From: Marinomonas ostreistagni
GTDB taxonomy: Bacteria; Pseudomonadota; Gammaproteobacteria; Pseudomonadales; Marinomonadaceae
Length of the DNA: 64,000 bases
Assembly: GCF_016461785.1 (NCBI RefSeq)
Contig: NZ_JAEMUH010000005.1
Location: forward strand, 1 to 64,000
Direction of reading: 5' to 3'
Part shown: positions 1 to 8,232 of the stretch, in pieces
Layout of the letters: each line of letters begins with the position of its first letter
Numbering within the stretch: position 1 is the stretch's first letter
Program-made: the position numbers and the translations under genes
Notes under the pieces: model-generated
The model's input: the letters and a program-made list of their open reading frames with translations, nothing else
Told to the model about the DNA's origin: nothing
Database searches by the model: none

Positions 1-82
1 AGGTTTAAGATCTTTAAAGTATGCCGTAAGAAGTATTATTAAGTAACTCCAATTTTGGACATTAAACGCAATTGGTTTTGAT

Positions 83-1090
83 ATGAAAAATAAAATTATA
101 TTTTTAGGTTTGTCATCTTTTATAATTCAAGGATGCTCTACTTTTGAGGGCGCCAGTTTTTCTGATTTCAAAGATGCTTTGTCAGGTCTAACGAATCAAG
201 TAACTATGCTATTTACAGATAATGTGATTGCATTTGAGCCACCGCCGAAAAGCACACTTTCAGGATATGAAAGTGTTATCCTTAAAAGTAATATTGGATC
301 TCGAAATAGAGTAATGAGATCTATCTATGAAGAATTATCATCTTCAGAAATTGAAAGCGATAAATACTTTAAGGATGTTTCATTTTACTCTCAAGGTGAA
401 AATGTAAAACCTAAAACTGCTGTTTTTGATCTAAAAATCAATGATTCAATTATTAATAGGGAAGATTTTAGAGAAAATAGGTTTAAGTGTCCAGGTGATA
501 AACTTGTGAAATCTTGTGACTCAAGCGAAGCTTATCAATATACAGTGTCATGTTATAAGTTAGTAGCATCCATAAATGGATCGTATAATATAAACGACCA
601 TAAAATGAGAGTAATTGATAAGGATGACTTTAGTTTTCAAACGGAAGAAAAGTCATGCGAAGACTCGATGTCTAGCAAGAAAAATTCTTCAGAACTAAAG
701 CAGATGGTTGAAATAAAGGCTGGAGCCGAGATAGCTAAAAAATATATTCCTAAGGAAGTTGAAAGACCGAAAGATCTAATTGAAAAAGATGATTCTCTTC
801 CAAAGGAAGTGCAAAATAAAATGTCTTCTATATATGATATGGCGACAGATAAAGGTGTATCATATGCTAAAAAAGCCTACGAGGCTTTACATGAAAAATT
901 CCCTAATAATGCTACTGTTAAATATAATATTGCGTATTGTAATCTGTTGCTTGGAAATTATGAGACTGCTTCAAGTCAATTTAAAAGTTATCTTCAGGTA
1001 GACTCCGATCATAAAGATGATGCTATTAAGTATCTTAACGAATCAGAGGATTGGTTAAGAAAAGGAGTTTATAAAGTTAATAGGAATTAG
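83..1090 (+). CDS. Unrecognised lipoprotein with C-terminal TPR-like helices
   Basis: The protein is 335 aa and I do not recognise its family. It begins with a short signal peptide ending in a lipobox (IIQGC, Cys18), so it is predicted to be a lipidated envelope protein. The middle is polar and rich in Ser, Lys and Asp. Residues about 250-320 read like a TPR unit (a helix around SYAKKAYEALHEKFPNN, then VKYNIAYCNLLLGNYETASSQF), which suggests a protein-binding role. The gene is far more AT-rich than the urea and hut genes to the right and uses many ATA, AAA and TAT codons, a sign of acquisition by transfer. It lies 30 bp before a second lipoprotein gene on the same strand, so the two are probably co-transcribed. 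Function is unknown. Confidence 0.8.
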   Translation: MKNKIIFLGLSSFIIQGCSTFEGASFSDFKDALSGLTNQVTMLFTDNVIAFEPPPKSTLSGYESVILKSNIGSRNRVMRSIYEELSSSEIESDKYFKDVSFYSQGENVKPKTAVFDLKINDSIINREDFRENRFKCPGDKLVKSCDSSEAYQYTVSCYKLVASINGSYNINDHKMRVIDKDDFSFQTEEKSCEDSMSSKKNSSELKQMVEIKAGAEIAKKYIPKEVERPKDLIEKDDSLPKEVQNKMSSIYDMATDKGVSYAKKAYEALHEKFPNNATVKYNIAYCNLLLGNYETASSQFKSYLQVDSDHKDDAIKYLNESEDWLRKGVYKVNRN

Positions 1091-1120
1091 ATTTTTAATT
1101 ATAGATAGTTTGGTGATGAT

Positions 1121-1987
1121 ATGATAAATAGATTTGTATTTTTGTGTTTTTTTATTACATTTTTATCTGCATGCGCATCCAATGAACCAGAAATATCTGC
1201 AGATTATGAAGATAAATATATTTTAGAAGACAATTTTTATTATGAGATAAGAATGTCTTCTGAAATGCCTTATGATGAGTTTATTTATTCTATAAATGAT
1301 CGAGTGAAATATAATGATCATTTGGATAGCGATGATGTTTTTTTTAGTACTAGTTATAATATTTGGAATTTTTATGAATCTTCCTCAAATGACGAAGGAA
1401 ACTCAGCTACATATTTGATGCGTTTGAACTGGGAATATAATAGAGGAGATAAGGAAAATTCTTTTAAGTTATATAGTGGGGGGGATAGAAACTATATTAA
1501 AGGTCTTGGCTTTGGATTTATGAAAGAAGGTTCTGATATTAAAGCCTTTAGATTTAGTGAAATTCACAGTTTGACTTATGATATTCTGAATGATCTTAAA
1601 AATATATCGTTCACAAAGAAAGGGGAAAAGAAAATATCTGGTGATTTTGTTGTAGATAATGATGATGCTACAGCTTTTGCCAATATACAGAGACTCTATT
1701 CTTCCTCATATTTTAGTACAAATAGTAAAGATGATTCAGAGAAAACAGGCTATTTTGTAATTTCCCCATATGGTGTGAAGTTTAACTTTAAAATATATCC
1801 TTATAAGAATGTATCGAAAGTTAAATATAGTTTTTATGTTCCAGCTGAATATACCTACTACTCATATTACATAAAAAAAGAGAATGGCTACTATGTTGAA
1901 AGTGATAAAATAGAACCAAAAGTTGTTTTTGATAAAGGTTTTTCTTTGGGTGTTATTGAGGCAGCAAAAAAATCGTTTAACGATTGA
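1121..1987 (+). CDS. Unrecognised AT-rich lipoprotein
   Basis: The protein is 288 aa with no family that I recognise. The N-terminus is a classic lipoprotein signal (FITFLSAC, Cys18). The rest is rich in Tyr, Asp, Ser and Phe, with alternating hydrophobic and polar stretches suggestive of beta structure, and has no further membrane segment. A GGTGATG ribosome site sits just before the ATG. It follows the preceding lipoprotein gene by 30 bp and shares its strong AT bias, so they look like a two-gene accessory operon. The decayed IS66 sequence immediately downstream supports the idea of a mobile or recently acquired patch. Confidence 0.78.
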   Translation: MINRFVFLCFFITFLSACASNEPEISADYEDKYILEDNFYYEIRMSSEMPYDEFIYSINDRVKYNDHLDSDDVFFSTSYNIWNFYESSSNDEGNSATYLMRLNWEYNRGDKENSFKLYSGGDRNYIKGLGFGFMKEGSDIKAFRFSEIHSLTYDILNDLKNISFTKKGEKKISGDFVVDNDDATAFANIQRLYSSSYFSTNSKDDSEKTGYFVISPYGVKFNFKIYPYKNVSKVKYSFYVPAEYTYYSYYIKKENGYYVESDKIEPKVVFDKGFSLGVIEAAKKSFND

Positions 1988-2040
1988 TTTTTTAAAAAGA
2001 GCGTCGTTCATGGTGAATTGGATAAGATGTGACTTAATCT

Positions 2041-2357
2041 GGTTACGCTAAATTACTGTCTCAACCAATGGGATAAGCTTGTGCGCTATGTTGACGACCC
2101 ACATCTTAGCATCGACAACAACCGTGCTGAGCGGGCCATTAAGCCGTTCGTGATTGGACGAAAGAACTGGCTTCTTCGCCAATACGGAAAACGGTGCCAA
2201 AGCCAGCACGATGCTCTAAAGTATGATCGAAACCGCTAAAGCCAATGGCTTAATCGCTTACGACTACTTGGTGACATTGTTTGAAGAACTACCAAAACGC
2301 AAAACAGGCGAAGGCATCAATGACTTGCTGCCTTGGAATGTGACGTTAACGTCTTAG
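2041..2357 (+). mobile_element. Decayed 3' end of an IS66-family transposase (tnpC)
   Basis: Translation from about 2048 gives the hallmark C-terminal IS66 transposase segment (LNQWDKLVRYVDD, then DNNRAERAIKPFVIGRKNWL). Near 2171-2180 the reading moves to another frame, where NTENGAKAS, MIETAKANGLIAYDYLVTLF and EELPKRK-TGEGINDLLPWN continue to a stop at 2355-2357. An in-frame TAA at 2217-2219 interrupts this second part. The region therefore carries at least one frameshift and one nonsense change and lacks the whole N-terminal part of the roughly 500-residue transposase. It is a relic, not an active element. No intact terminal inverted repeat or target duplication could be assigned. Confidence 0.85.
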
Positions 2358-2410
2358 AAGAAAAATGTTCTCCGCTGCATCCGTGCAGCTTCATGATCAT
2401 CCTGAAGAAA

Positions 2411-2457
2411 GGCAGAGCTCCCATCCTGGGAGCTTAAGCTACCCATAGCTCTCTGCC
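2411..2457. repeat. Nested inverted repeats beside the IS66 relic
   Basis: GGCAGAG (2411-2417) pairs with CTCTGCC (2451-2457). Inside it AGCTCCC (2416-2422) pairs with GGGAGCT (2428-2434), and AGCTTAAGCT (2431-2440) is its own palindrome, so several folds compete. It could be a REP-like repeat, an element end or a weak terminator. No T-run follows. The rest of 1988-2638 outside this repeat and the transposase relic holds nothing I can identify. Confidence 0.45.
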
Positions 2458-2638
2458 TCAAACGAACATTAAAGAGATCACATCCTGTTTGCACCTTTTA
2501 AGTGCCCCAGAAGTGTTATAGACCAAAAAATAGACTCAAAGAGTGGTTTGCCGGATGCTTACTTTTATATTGTTTTTGGATCTAATTGGGGAGGTTGACT
2601 TTATTCACGTAATTTAAGTGTTTTTAATATAAAGAATT

Positions 2639-4027
2639 TTAAATTTGTTGTCGTAAGGCAATCTTTAGCACGTCAAAAATCTTTGGATCCGTGCATTGGG
2701 CGACATTGAAACGTAGGTAGTCATGAGCACTTTGCGATTGGCTAAACACATTGCCTGGCGCCAGCACGACCCCTTTGCTTAAACAGTCTTGAGCCAATTG
2801 TGTAGCATTCGTTCCTGTGGATAAACGACACCATAGGAACATACCGTCTTTTGGTTGAATCCAAGGCTCTATTCCCAAGCTTATTAGTTGTTTTGAAACA
2901 CTGATACGCTGCTTAGCGAGCCATCCGTGAAGCTTCTCCATATGTTTACGATAGCCACTGTCGGTGAGCGTCTGCAGTACAATTTCACTGTCGAGGCGAT
3001 TGCCGCTAAAGGTGGTGGCAATTTTTAAATCCACTAACTGTTCGATCCAATCTCGTTTCGCTGCGATGTAGCCACAACGAACAGAAGCGGAGACTGTTTT
3101 TGAAAAGCTACCAATTTCAATCACCTGATCTAAGCCGTCTAAGGCCGCTAATCGTGGCGCGCGGGTGGTTTCTAAATCGGCAAAAATATCGTCCTCTACG
3201 ATGACCAACTCGGAAGCTTTCGCCAATGTCAGTAAACGATGGGCAACGCTATGACTTAAGTGTGCGCCAGTCGGGTTATGCACACCAGAATTGGTGAGAT
3301 AAAGCCTTGGTTGATACTCCGCTAACGCTCGTTCAAAGCACTCGATATCAGGACCATTGGGGGTATAAGGGATGCCAACAATGTTCACTCGGTGGGCTTT
3401 TAGCAGGGCATGAAAGTTAAAGTAACAAGGATCGTCTACGAGGACGGTATCACCTGGTGACAGGAGGAAGCGACCAATCAGATCAATGGCATGCGTGCCT
3501 GACTCGGTCAGCATAATTTGCTCCGAGGAGGCTTCGATATTTAGCCCTAACAAGCGACGCTGTAGAAATTGCCGAAAGGCCAAAGAGCCCTTAGGGGAGG
3601 CGTATTCTGTTAAATTTGGTGAGTTGCTTCTAGCGAGATGCCGTAAAGCGCGCTTAATCCCCGTTTGATAAAGCCATTCAGAAGGCAACCAGCCACAGCC
3701 AGGCATTAAAGAATCTGGAGCCGCTTCCAAGGATTCTTTCGACACCCATAACGGATCAATTTCACGGGCGACTTTGGGGCCAATTTGGTTTAAGTCTAAT
3801 GGCGCAATGTGGCCTGAGGTATAAAAGCCTGCTCCTGGACGCGAAACAATAGAGCCTTCTGCAACGAGTCGATCATAAGCTTCAACGACGGTAGAGACAG
3901 ACACTTGCATGGCTTTGGCTTGGGCGCGGACTGACGGTAAACGTGTATTGGGCAAGTAAGCCCGCGACGCGATTTTTGATTCAATATCTGTCATTACCGC
4001 TTCGATTAAGGTGCCTGTACGGGCCAT
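2639..4027 (-). CDS. MocR/PdxR-type GntR regulator with aminotransferase domain
   Basis: This is a 463-aa transcription factor of the MocR subfamily. An N-terminal GntR winged helix (residues about 5-75, with LPNTRLPSVRAQAKAMQVS and VVEAYDRLVAEGSI) is fused to a fold-type I PLP aminotransferase-like domain (about 110-460). The PLP lysine is in EIGSFSKTVSASVRCGY. I chose the ATG at 4027 because it has a strong GAGGAGA site at the right spacing and gives the usual family length. An upstream in-frame ATG at 4156 would add 43 residues of unlikely sequence. It is divergent from the EamA exporter at 4158, the usual arrangement for a MocR regulator and its target. The effector is probably PLP or an amino compound (inference). 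Confidence 0.9.
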   Translation of the reverse strand: MARTGTLIEAVMTDIESKIASRAYLPNTRLPSVRAQAKAMQVSVSTVVEAYDRLVAEGSIVSRPGAGFYTSGHIAPLDLNQIGPKVAREIDPLWVSKESLEAAPDSLMPGCGWLPSEWLYQTGIKRALRHLARSNSPNLTEYASPKGSLAFRQFLQRRLLGLNIEASSEQIMLTESGTHAIDLIGRFLLSPGDTVLVDDPCYFNFHALLKAHRVNIVGIPYTPNGPDIECFERALAEYQPRLYLTNSGVHNPTGAHLSHSVAHRLLTLAKASELVIVEDDIFADLETTRAPRLAALDGLDQVIEIGSFSKTVSASVRCGYIAAKRDWIEQLVDLKIATTFSGNRLDSEIVLQTLTDSGYRKHMEKLHGWLAKQRISVSKQLISLGIEPWIQPKDGMFLWCRLSTGTNATQLAQDCLSKGVVLAPGNVFSQSQSAHDYLRFNVAQCTDPKIFDVLKIALRQQI

Positions 4028-4157
4028 ATAACGTCTCCTCGTGAGTTCACTGTATTGCCAAGATGACCATAACAGTTTTTTAAAATTGTATCGGTTTGTG
4101 TCTCCTTTTAAGAGCCTTTTTTCTGTTTTATAAGATGATTGATAAAGGGAGAACATT
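4028..4157. promoter_or_regulatory. Divergent promoter region between MocR regulator and EamA exporter
   Basis: With the regulator starting at 4027 this 130-bp AT-rich gap must hold both promoters and, by analogy with other MocR systems, the regulator's binding sites. I could not assign specific -10/-35 boxes or direct repeats with confidence. Confidence 0.5.
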
Positions 4158-5018
4158 ATGAAGAAAACAACTCAAGGTTGGCTCAGTGGTTTTGTTGGGG
4201 TGACGACATTTGCAGGCTCATTGCCCGCTACTCGTATTGCCTTACAGGGCTTTGATCCAACATTTTTAACCGTTGCTCGCGCATCGATTGCAGGGATCCT
4301 AGCGTTGTCATGTTTGTATTTACTAAAACAACCTCGTCCCAATGCCTCTCAAATTTCGACGCTACTATTGAGTGCTTTGGGCGTGGTAGTGGGGTTTCCA
4401 TTATTAACAGGCTTCGCGCTGTTGTACGTCACCTCGGCACATTGTGTGGTATTTGTTGGCTTGCTACCAATCTGCACGGCATTGTTTGCAGTGTTAAGGG
4501 GCGGCGAACGTCCAAGCTGGCCTTTTTGGTTGTTTTCTTTAGCGGGTGCGGTGCTAGTGGCAGGCTATGCAACACTAGGATCAGGCGAAGCCTCTTTGGT
4601 GGGCGATGGACTGATGCTGGCGGCGATTGTGGCGTGCGGTATGGGCTATGCTGAAGGTGCACGTTTATCACGAGTGCTAGGTGGATGGCAGGTGATTTGT
4701 TGGTCATTGGTGGTTTCTCTCCCTGTGATGTTGCCATTGACGTTGATTCTTTGGCCAAGCTCTTTCGCAACGGTTTCCACGTCAGCGTGGCTAGGCTTAG
4801 GCTATGTGTCCTTGTTCAGCATGCTGTTTGGTTTTGTCTTTTGGTATCGAGGCTTGGCATTAGGAGGCATTGCAGCGGTCAGCCAGCTGCAATTGATTCA
4901 ACCATTTATTGGATTCGTGCTGGCTGCATGGTTACTGCAAGAAAGCATCAGTCTGACCATGCTGTGGATCACCTTAGTCGCAGTGTTGTGTGTGGCGGGC
5001 GCAAAGCGTTTTGCTTGA
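4158..5018 (+). CDS. EamA/DMT-family membrane transporter
   Basis: The protein is 286 aa with about ten hydrophobic segments arranged as two repeats of five, the drug/metabolite transporter layout. Typical features include the start GFVGVTTFAGSLPATRIALQG, the pattern ARASIAGILALSCL in the first half, and WYRGLALGGIAAVSQLQLIQPFIG in the second. It acts in the inner membrane, most likely as an exporter of a small metabolite such as an amino acid. A GGGAG site precedes the ATG. The divergent MocR regulator probably controls it. The substrate cannot be read from the sequence. Confidence 0.88.
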   Translation: MKKTTQGWLSGFVGVTTFAGSLPATRIALQGFDPTFLTVARASIAGILALSCLYLLKQPRPNASQISTLLLSALGVVVGFPLLTGFALLYVTSAHCVVFVGLLPICTALFAVLRGGERPSWPFWLFSLAGAVLVAGYATLGSGEASLVGDGLMLAAIVACGMGYAEGARLSRVLGGWQVICWSLVVSLPVMLPLTLILWPSSFATVSTSAWLGLGYVSLFSMLFGFVFWYRGLALGGIAAVSQLQLIQPFIGFVLAAWLLQESISLTMLWITLVAVLCVAGAKRFA

Positions 5019-5110
5019 TTGTATCTTTTAAAAAGTCCCTGAACTTTGACACATCATTGTCGAAATGCCCTCAGGTGGGAGCTAGATATAGAACGCACTT
5101 TAAGAATCAC

Positions 5111-5126
5111 TACGTCAAATGACGTA
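5111..5126. promoter_or_regulatory. Inverted repeat upstream of urtA (TACGTCA-aa-TGACGTA)
   Basis: Seven-base perfect arms TACGTCA and TGACGTA are separated by two bases, about 140 bp before the urtA start. The spacing and symmetry suit a dimeric regulator. It is a candidate operator or activator site for the urea operon. The protein that would bind it is unknown. Confidence 0.45.
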
Positions 5127-5184
5127 TACGCCTAGGGTGTTTCGCGCATACCGTTTTGGATGTGATTTTTGAATACTGGTTGTA

Positions 5185-5228
5185 CTGATATGCAGCGTCG
5201 CAGGTTTCAAATTAGGTCTGCATATCAG
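5185..5228. promoter_or_regulatory. 11-bp inverted repeat in the urtA leader
   Basis: CTGATATGCAG (5185-5195) and its exact reverse complement CTGCATATCAG (5218-5228) flank a 22-base spacer and end 34 bp before the urtA ATG. It may be a protein-binding pair near the promoter or a stem-loop in the mRNA leader that affects stability or translation of the highly expressed binding protein. Confidence 0.55.
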
Positions 5229-5262
5229 CCCAAAATCATTATCACAAAGGACGACTCCAATC

Positions 5263-6549
5263 ATGAAACTTAAAACGCTTGCTTCTGCGATTGCGCTCTC
5301 CGGTGCAACGCTTATCGCTTTTCCTTCGATGGCTGCTGATGACACGATCAAAGTAGGTGTGCTGCACTCTTTGTCGGGTACGATGGCGATTTCTGAAACC
5401 ACATTAAAAGACACAGTTCTAATGATGGTAGAAGAGCAAAACAAGAAAGGTGGTTTGCTAGGTAAGAAACTGGAAGCAGTGGTGGTTGACCCTGCGTCAA
5501 ACTGGCCTTTGTTTGCAGAAAAAGCGCGTGAGTTGATTACTGAAAAAGACGTAGACGTGATTTTCGGTTGCTGGACATCGGTTTCTCGTAAATCGGTTCT
5601 ACCGGTTATCGAAGAACTTAACGGCTTGATGTTCTACCCAGTTCAGTACGAAGGTGAAGAGTCGTCTAAAAACGTGTTTTACACTGGGGCTGCGCCGAAC
5701 CAACAAGCGATTCCAGCGGTTAACTATCTAAAAGACGAGCTAGGTGTTGAGCGTTGGGTGCTAGCGGGTACGGACTACGTTTATCCACGTACCACTAACA
5801 AAATTCTTGAAGCTTACCTAAAAGACATGGGTGTCGCAGAAGAAGACATCATGATCAACTACACGCCTTTCGGTCACTCTGACTGGCAGTCGATCGTAGC
5901 AGATATCGCTAAATTCGGTTCTGAAGGTAAGAAAACAGCGGTCGTGTCGACCATCAACGGTGACGCAAACGTACCTTTCTACAAAGAACTAGGTAACCAA
6001 GGCATCTCTTCTGAAGATATCCCAGTGGTAGCCTTCTCTGTGGGTGAAGAAGAGCTTTCTGGTCTAGATACCGCGCCTCTAGTAGGTCACTTAGCGGCTT
6101 GGAACTACTTCCAGAGCGTTGAGACGGAAGAAAACGAAGAGTTCATCACTCAATGGAAAGCCTTCACTAAGAACCCAGATCGTGTAACGAACGACCCAAT
6201 GGAAGCGACTTACATCGGTTTCAACATGTGGGCTAACGCGGTATCGGAAGCGGGTACGACGGACGTGGATGCGGTTGAGCAAGCAATGATCGGTCAAGAA
6301 ACACCTAACCTAACGGGCGGTGTGGCTGTGATGAACAAAAACCACCACTTGAGCAAGCCGGTATTGATTGGTGAAATCCAAGACGACGGTCAGTTTGAGA
6401 CAGTATGGGAAACAGAAGGTGTTGTACCAGGCGACGCGTGGTCTGACTTCCTACCAGGTTCTAAAGACCTGATTGCCGATTGGACGGATCCAGTGAAGTG
6501 TGGCAACTACAACACGGAAACGAAAACGTGTTCTGGTCAGAACTACTAA
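5263..6549 (+). CDS. urtA: Urea ABC transporter, periplasmic urea-binding protein
   Basis: UrtA is the periplasmic receptor that captures urea or short amides and delivers them to UrtBC. The 428-aa protein has a Sec signal peptide cleaved after about residue 24 (FPSMA-ADD) and then the type I periplasmic-binding fold of the Leu/Ile/Val family, starting IKVGVLHSLSGTMAIS. UrtA-specific stretches include IFGCWTSVSRKSVLPV and LMFYPVQYEGEESS. It is first in a run of five transporter genes leading straight into urease, which fixes the substrate. An AAGGA site lies 8 bases before the ATG. A hairpin terminator just after the stop likely makes this gene more abundant than its partners. Confidence 0.97.
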   Translation: MKLKTLASAIALSGATLIAFPSMAADDTIKVGVLHSLSGTMAISETTLKDTVLMMVEEQNKKGGLLGKKLEAVVVDPASNWPLFAEKARELITEKDVDVIFGCWTSVSRKSVLPVIEELNGLMFYPVQYEGEESSKNVFYTGAAPNQQAIPAVNYLKDELGVERWVLAGTDYVYPRTTNKILEAYLKDMGVAEEDIMINYTPFGHSDWQSIVADIAKFGSEGKKTAVVSTINGDANVPFYKELGNQGISSEDIPVVAFSVGEEELSGLDTAPLVGHLAAWNYFQSVETEENEEFITQWKAFTKNPDRVTNDPMEATYIGFNMWANAVSEAGTTDVDAVEQAMIGQETPNLTGGVAVMNKNHHLSKPVLIGEIQDDGQFETVWETEGVVPGDAWSDFLPGSKDLIADWTDPVKCGNYNTETKTCSGQNY

Positions 6550-6576
6550 TCTGACTGCCTCCCAGGGTTAAAACTT

Positions 6577-6607
6577 GACCCTCAGAGCATTTTCTGAGGG
6601 TCTTTTC
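6577..6607 (+). terminator. Intercistronic terminator/attenuator between urtA and urtB
   Basis: GACCCTCAGA pairs with TCTGAGGGTC around the loop gcattt, followed by TTTTCT. As no other promoter is evident before urtB, it probably lets part of the transcripts through and sets a high ratio of binding protein to membrane components, as in many ABC import operons. Confidence 0.8.
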
Positions 6608-6642
6608 TAACGCCCCATATTTTCCAATCCTGGAGTATCTTC

Positions 6643-8232
6643 GTGAAATATTTCATCTCATTTTGTTTGTTAATGTTTGCCAGTTGGATGCCAGTACATG
6701 CGGCGACGACGGATGTTCTACTTGAACAATTAACAACCACTAAGCTTTCCAAATTACCCGATATGGTTGAGCAACTCGAAGCGCAAGGGGATGAATCTCT
6801 GTTGCCAGTATTTCGTGCTTGGCTCGCGGGTGACCTGCATTATGTTAAAGACAGCAAAGCCATTGTGGTGGAAACCGATGTGCAAGGTAAAGAGGTCTAT
6901 GTTGACCCATTTAGCCAAGAGCAGCTGTCGGGTCTTTCCAGCAAAGACGTCAAGAAAATCAAAGTAAACAATAAGTTGCGTGGCCTATTGCGCGGTGTGA
7001 TTGCGCGTATCCAGTTAACCTCAAACAATGCTGATGTGCGCGAAGGGGCGGTGCGTGAGCTGTTGTCAGACATTGATGAGGACACGTTTGCAACACTAGA
7101 AGTTTTATACCCCAAAGAGTCAAACAACGATGTGAAAGAGATGATGCAAACGGCATTGTCTATTTACACTGCGATGGACAAAAGTAGCAGTCAAACGTCT
7201 CGCGTGGCGGCGATTGAGTTTTTGGGTGGAAGTTTAGAAAACGACGTTAGAAACGCCTTGTTAAAATTATCTCGCGATAAGAATGAAGTCGTTGCTGCGG
7301 CAGCTGATAAAGCGTTGGTGGATATTAACCGACAGGTAGAACGCTACGCATTGGTGGACCAGTTGTTCTTTGGTTTGAGCCTTGGTTCGGTCTTACTGTT
7401 AGCATCGATTGGTTTGGCGATCACCTTTGGTGTGATGGGCGTGATCAATATGGCGCACGGTGAAATGATCATGTTGGGTGCGTACACCACTTACGTTGTG
7501 CAGCTGATTATGCCGAACTACATCGACTACTCCATTTGGGTAGCGATTCCTGCAGCTTTCTTAGTGTCTGGCTTGATGGGCGTCTTGATTGAACGTCTAG
7601 TTATTTGTCGTCTGCATGGTCGTCCATTGGAAACCTTGTTAGCGACTTTTGGTATCAGCCTGATTTTACAACAGCTGGTGCGTACGATTTTCTCTCCGCT
7701 TAATCGTCAGGTATCGACGCCGAGCTGGATGAGTGGCTCTTGGGAAATTAACCCAGTGCTGTCTCTGACGTTAAATCGTCTATATATCTTAGCGTTTGCC
7801 TTGCTGGTGTTCTTGGCACTGGTGTTCATCTTGAAGAAAAGCTCATTGGGTCTAAATGTTCGCGCTGTGTCGCAAAACCGCAGCATGGCTAAGGCCATGG
7901 GTGTAAAAACCGAGTGGGTCGATGCGATGACCTTTGGTTTGGGCTCAGGCATTGCGGGTATCGCTGGGGTGGCTTTGTCTCAATTAACCAATGTTGGGCC
8001 AAACCTTGGCCAAGCCTACATCATTGATTCGTTCATGGTGGTGGTCTTCGGTGGCGTGGGTAACTTATTGGGTACGTTAGTCGCGGCGTTTACTTTGGGT
8101 ATCGCGAACAAATTCCTAGAACCGACCACGGGCGCAGTGTTGGCTGCGATCTTGGTATTGGTCTTCATCATCTTATTTATTCAGAAACGTCCTAAAGGAT
8201 TGTTCCCACAAAAAGGGAGAGCAGCAGAATGA
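6643..8232 (+). CDS. urtB: Urea ABC transporter permease UrtB
   Basis: UrtB is one of the two inner-membrane permeases of the urea importer. The 529-aa protein carries a cleavable signal and a long N-terminal extracytoplasmic region (about residues 20-240) typical of proteobacterial UrtB, then a LivH-type membrane domain with about eight segments. Diagnostic stretches are GLAITFGVMGVINMAHGEMIML, ATFGISLILQQLVRTIFSPLN and VFGGVGNLLGTLVAA. The gene lies 93 bp after urtA behind the attenuator and overlaps urtC by four bases (ATGA), so the two permeases are translationally coupled. Confidence 0.96.
   Translation: MKYFISFCLLMFASWMPVHAATTDVLLEQLTTTKLSKLPDMVEQLEAQGDESLLPVFRAWLAGDLHYVKDSKAIVVETDVQGKEVYVDPFSQEQLSGLSSKDVKKIKVNNKLRGLLRGVIARIQLTSNNADVREGAVRELLSDIDEDTFATLEVLYPKESNNDVKEMMQTALSIYTAMDKSSSQTSRVAAIEFLGGSLENDVRNALLKLSRDKNEVVAAAADKALVDINRQVERYALVDQLFFGLSLGSVLLLASIGLAITFGVMGVINMAHGEMIMLGAYTTYVVQLIMPNYIDYSIWVAIPAAFLVSGLMGVLIERLVICRLHGRPLETLLATFGISLILQQLVRTIFSPLNRQVSTPSWMSGSWEINPVLSLTLNRLYILAFALLVFLALVFILKKSSLGLNVRAVSQNRSMAKAMGVKTEWVDAMTFGLGSGIAGIAGVALSQLTNVGPNLGQAYIIDSFMVVVFGGVGNLLGTLVAAFTLGIANKFLEPTTGAVLAAILVLVFIILFIQKRPKGLFPQKGRAAE

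Noticed and set aside
4028-4156. Extended start of the MocR regulator at 4156
   Set aside because: It would consume the whole divergent promoter region, and the ATG at 4027 has a much better ribosome site.
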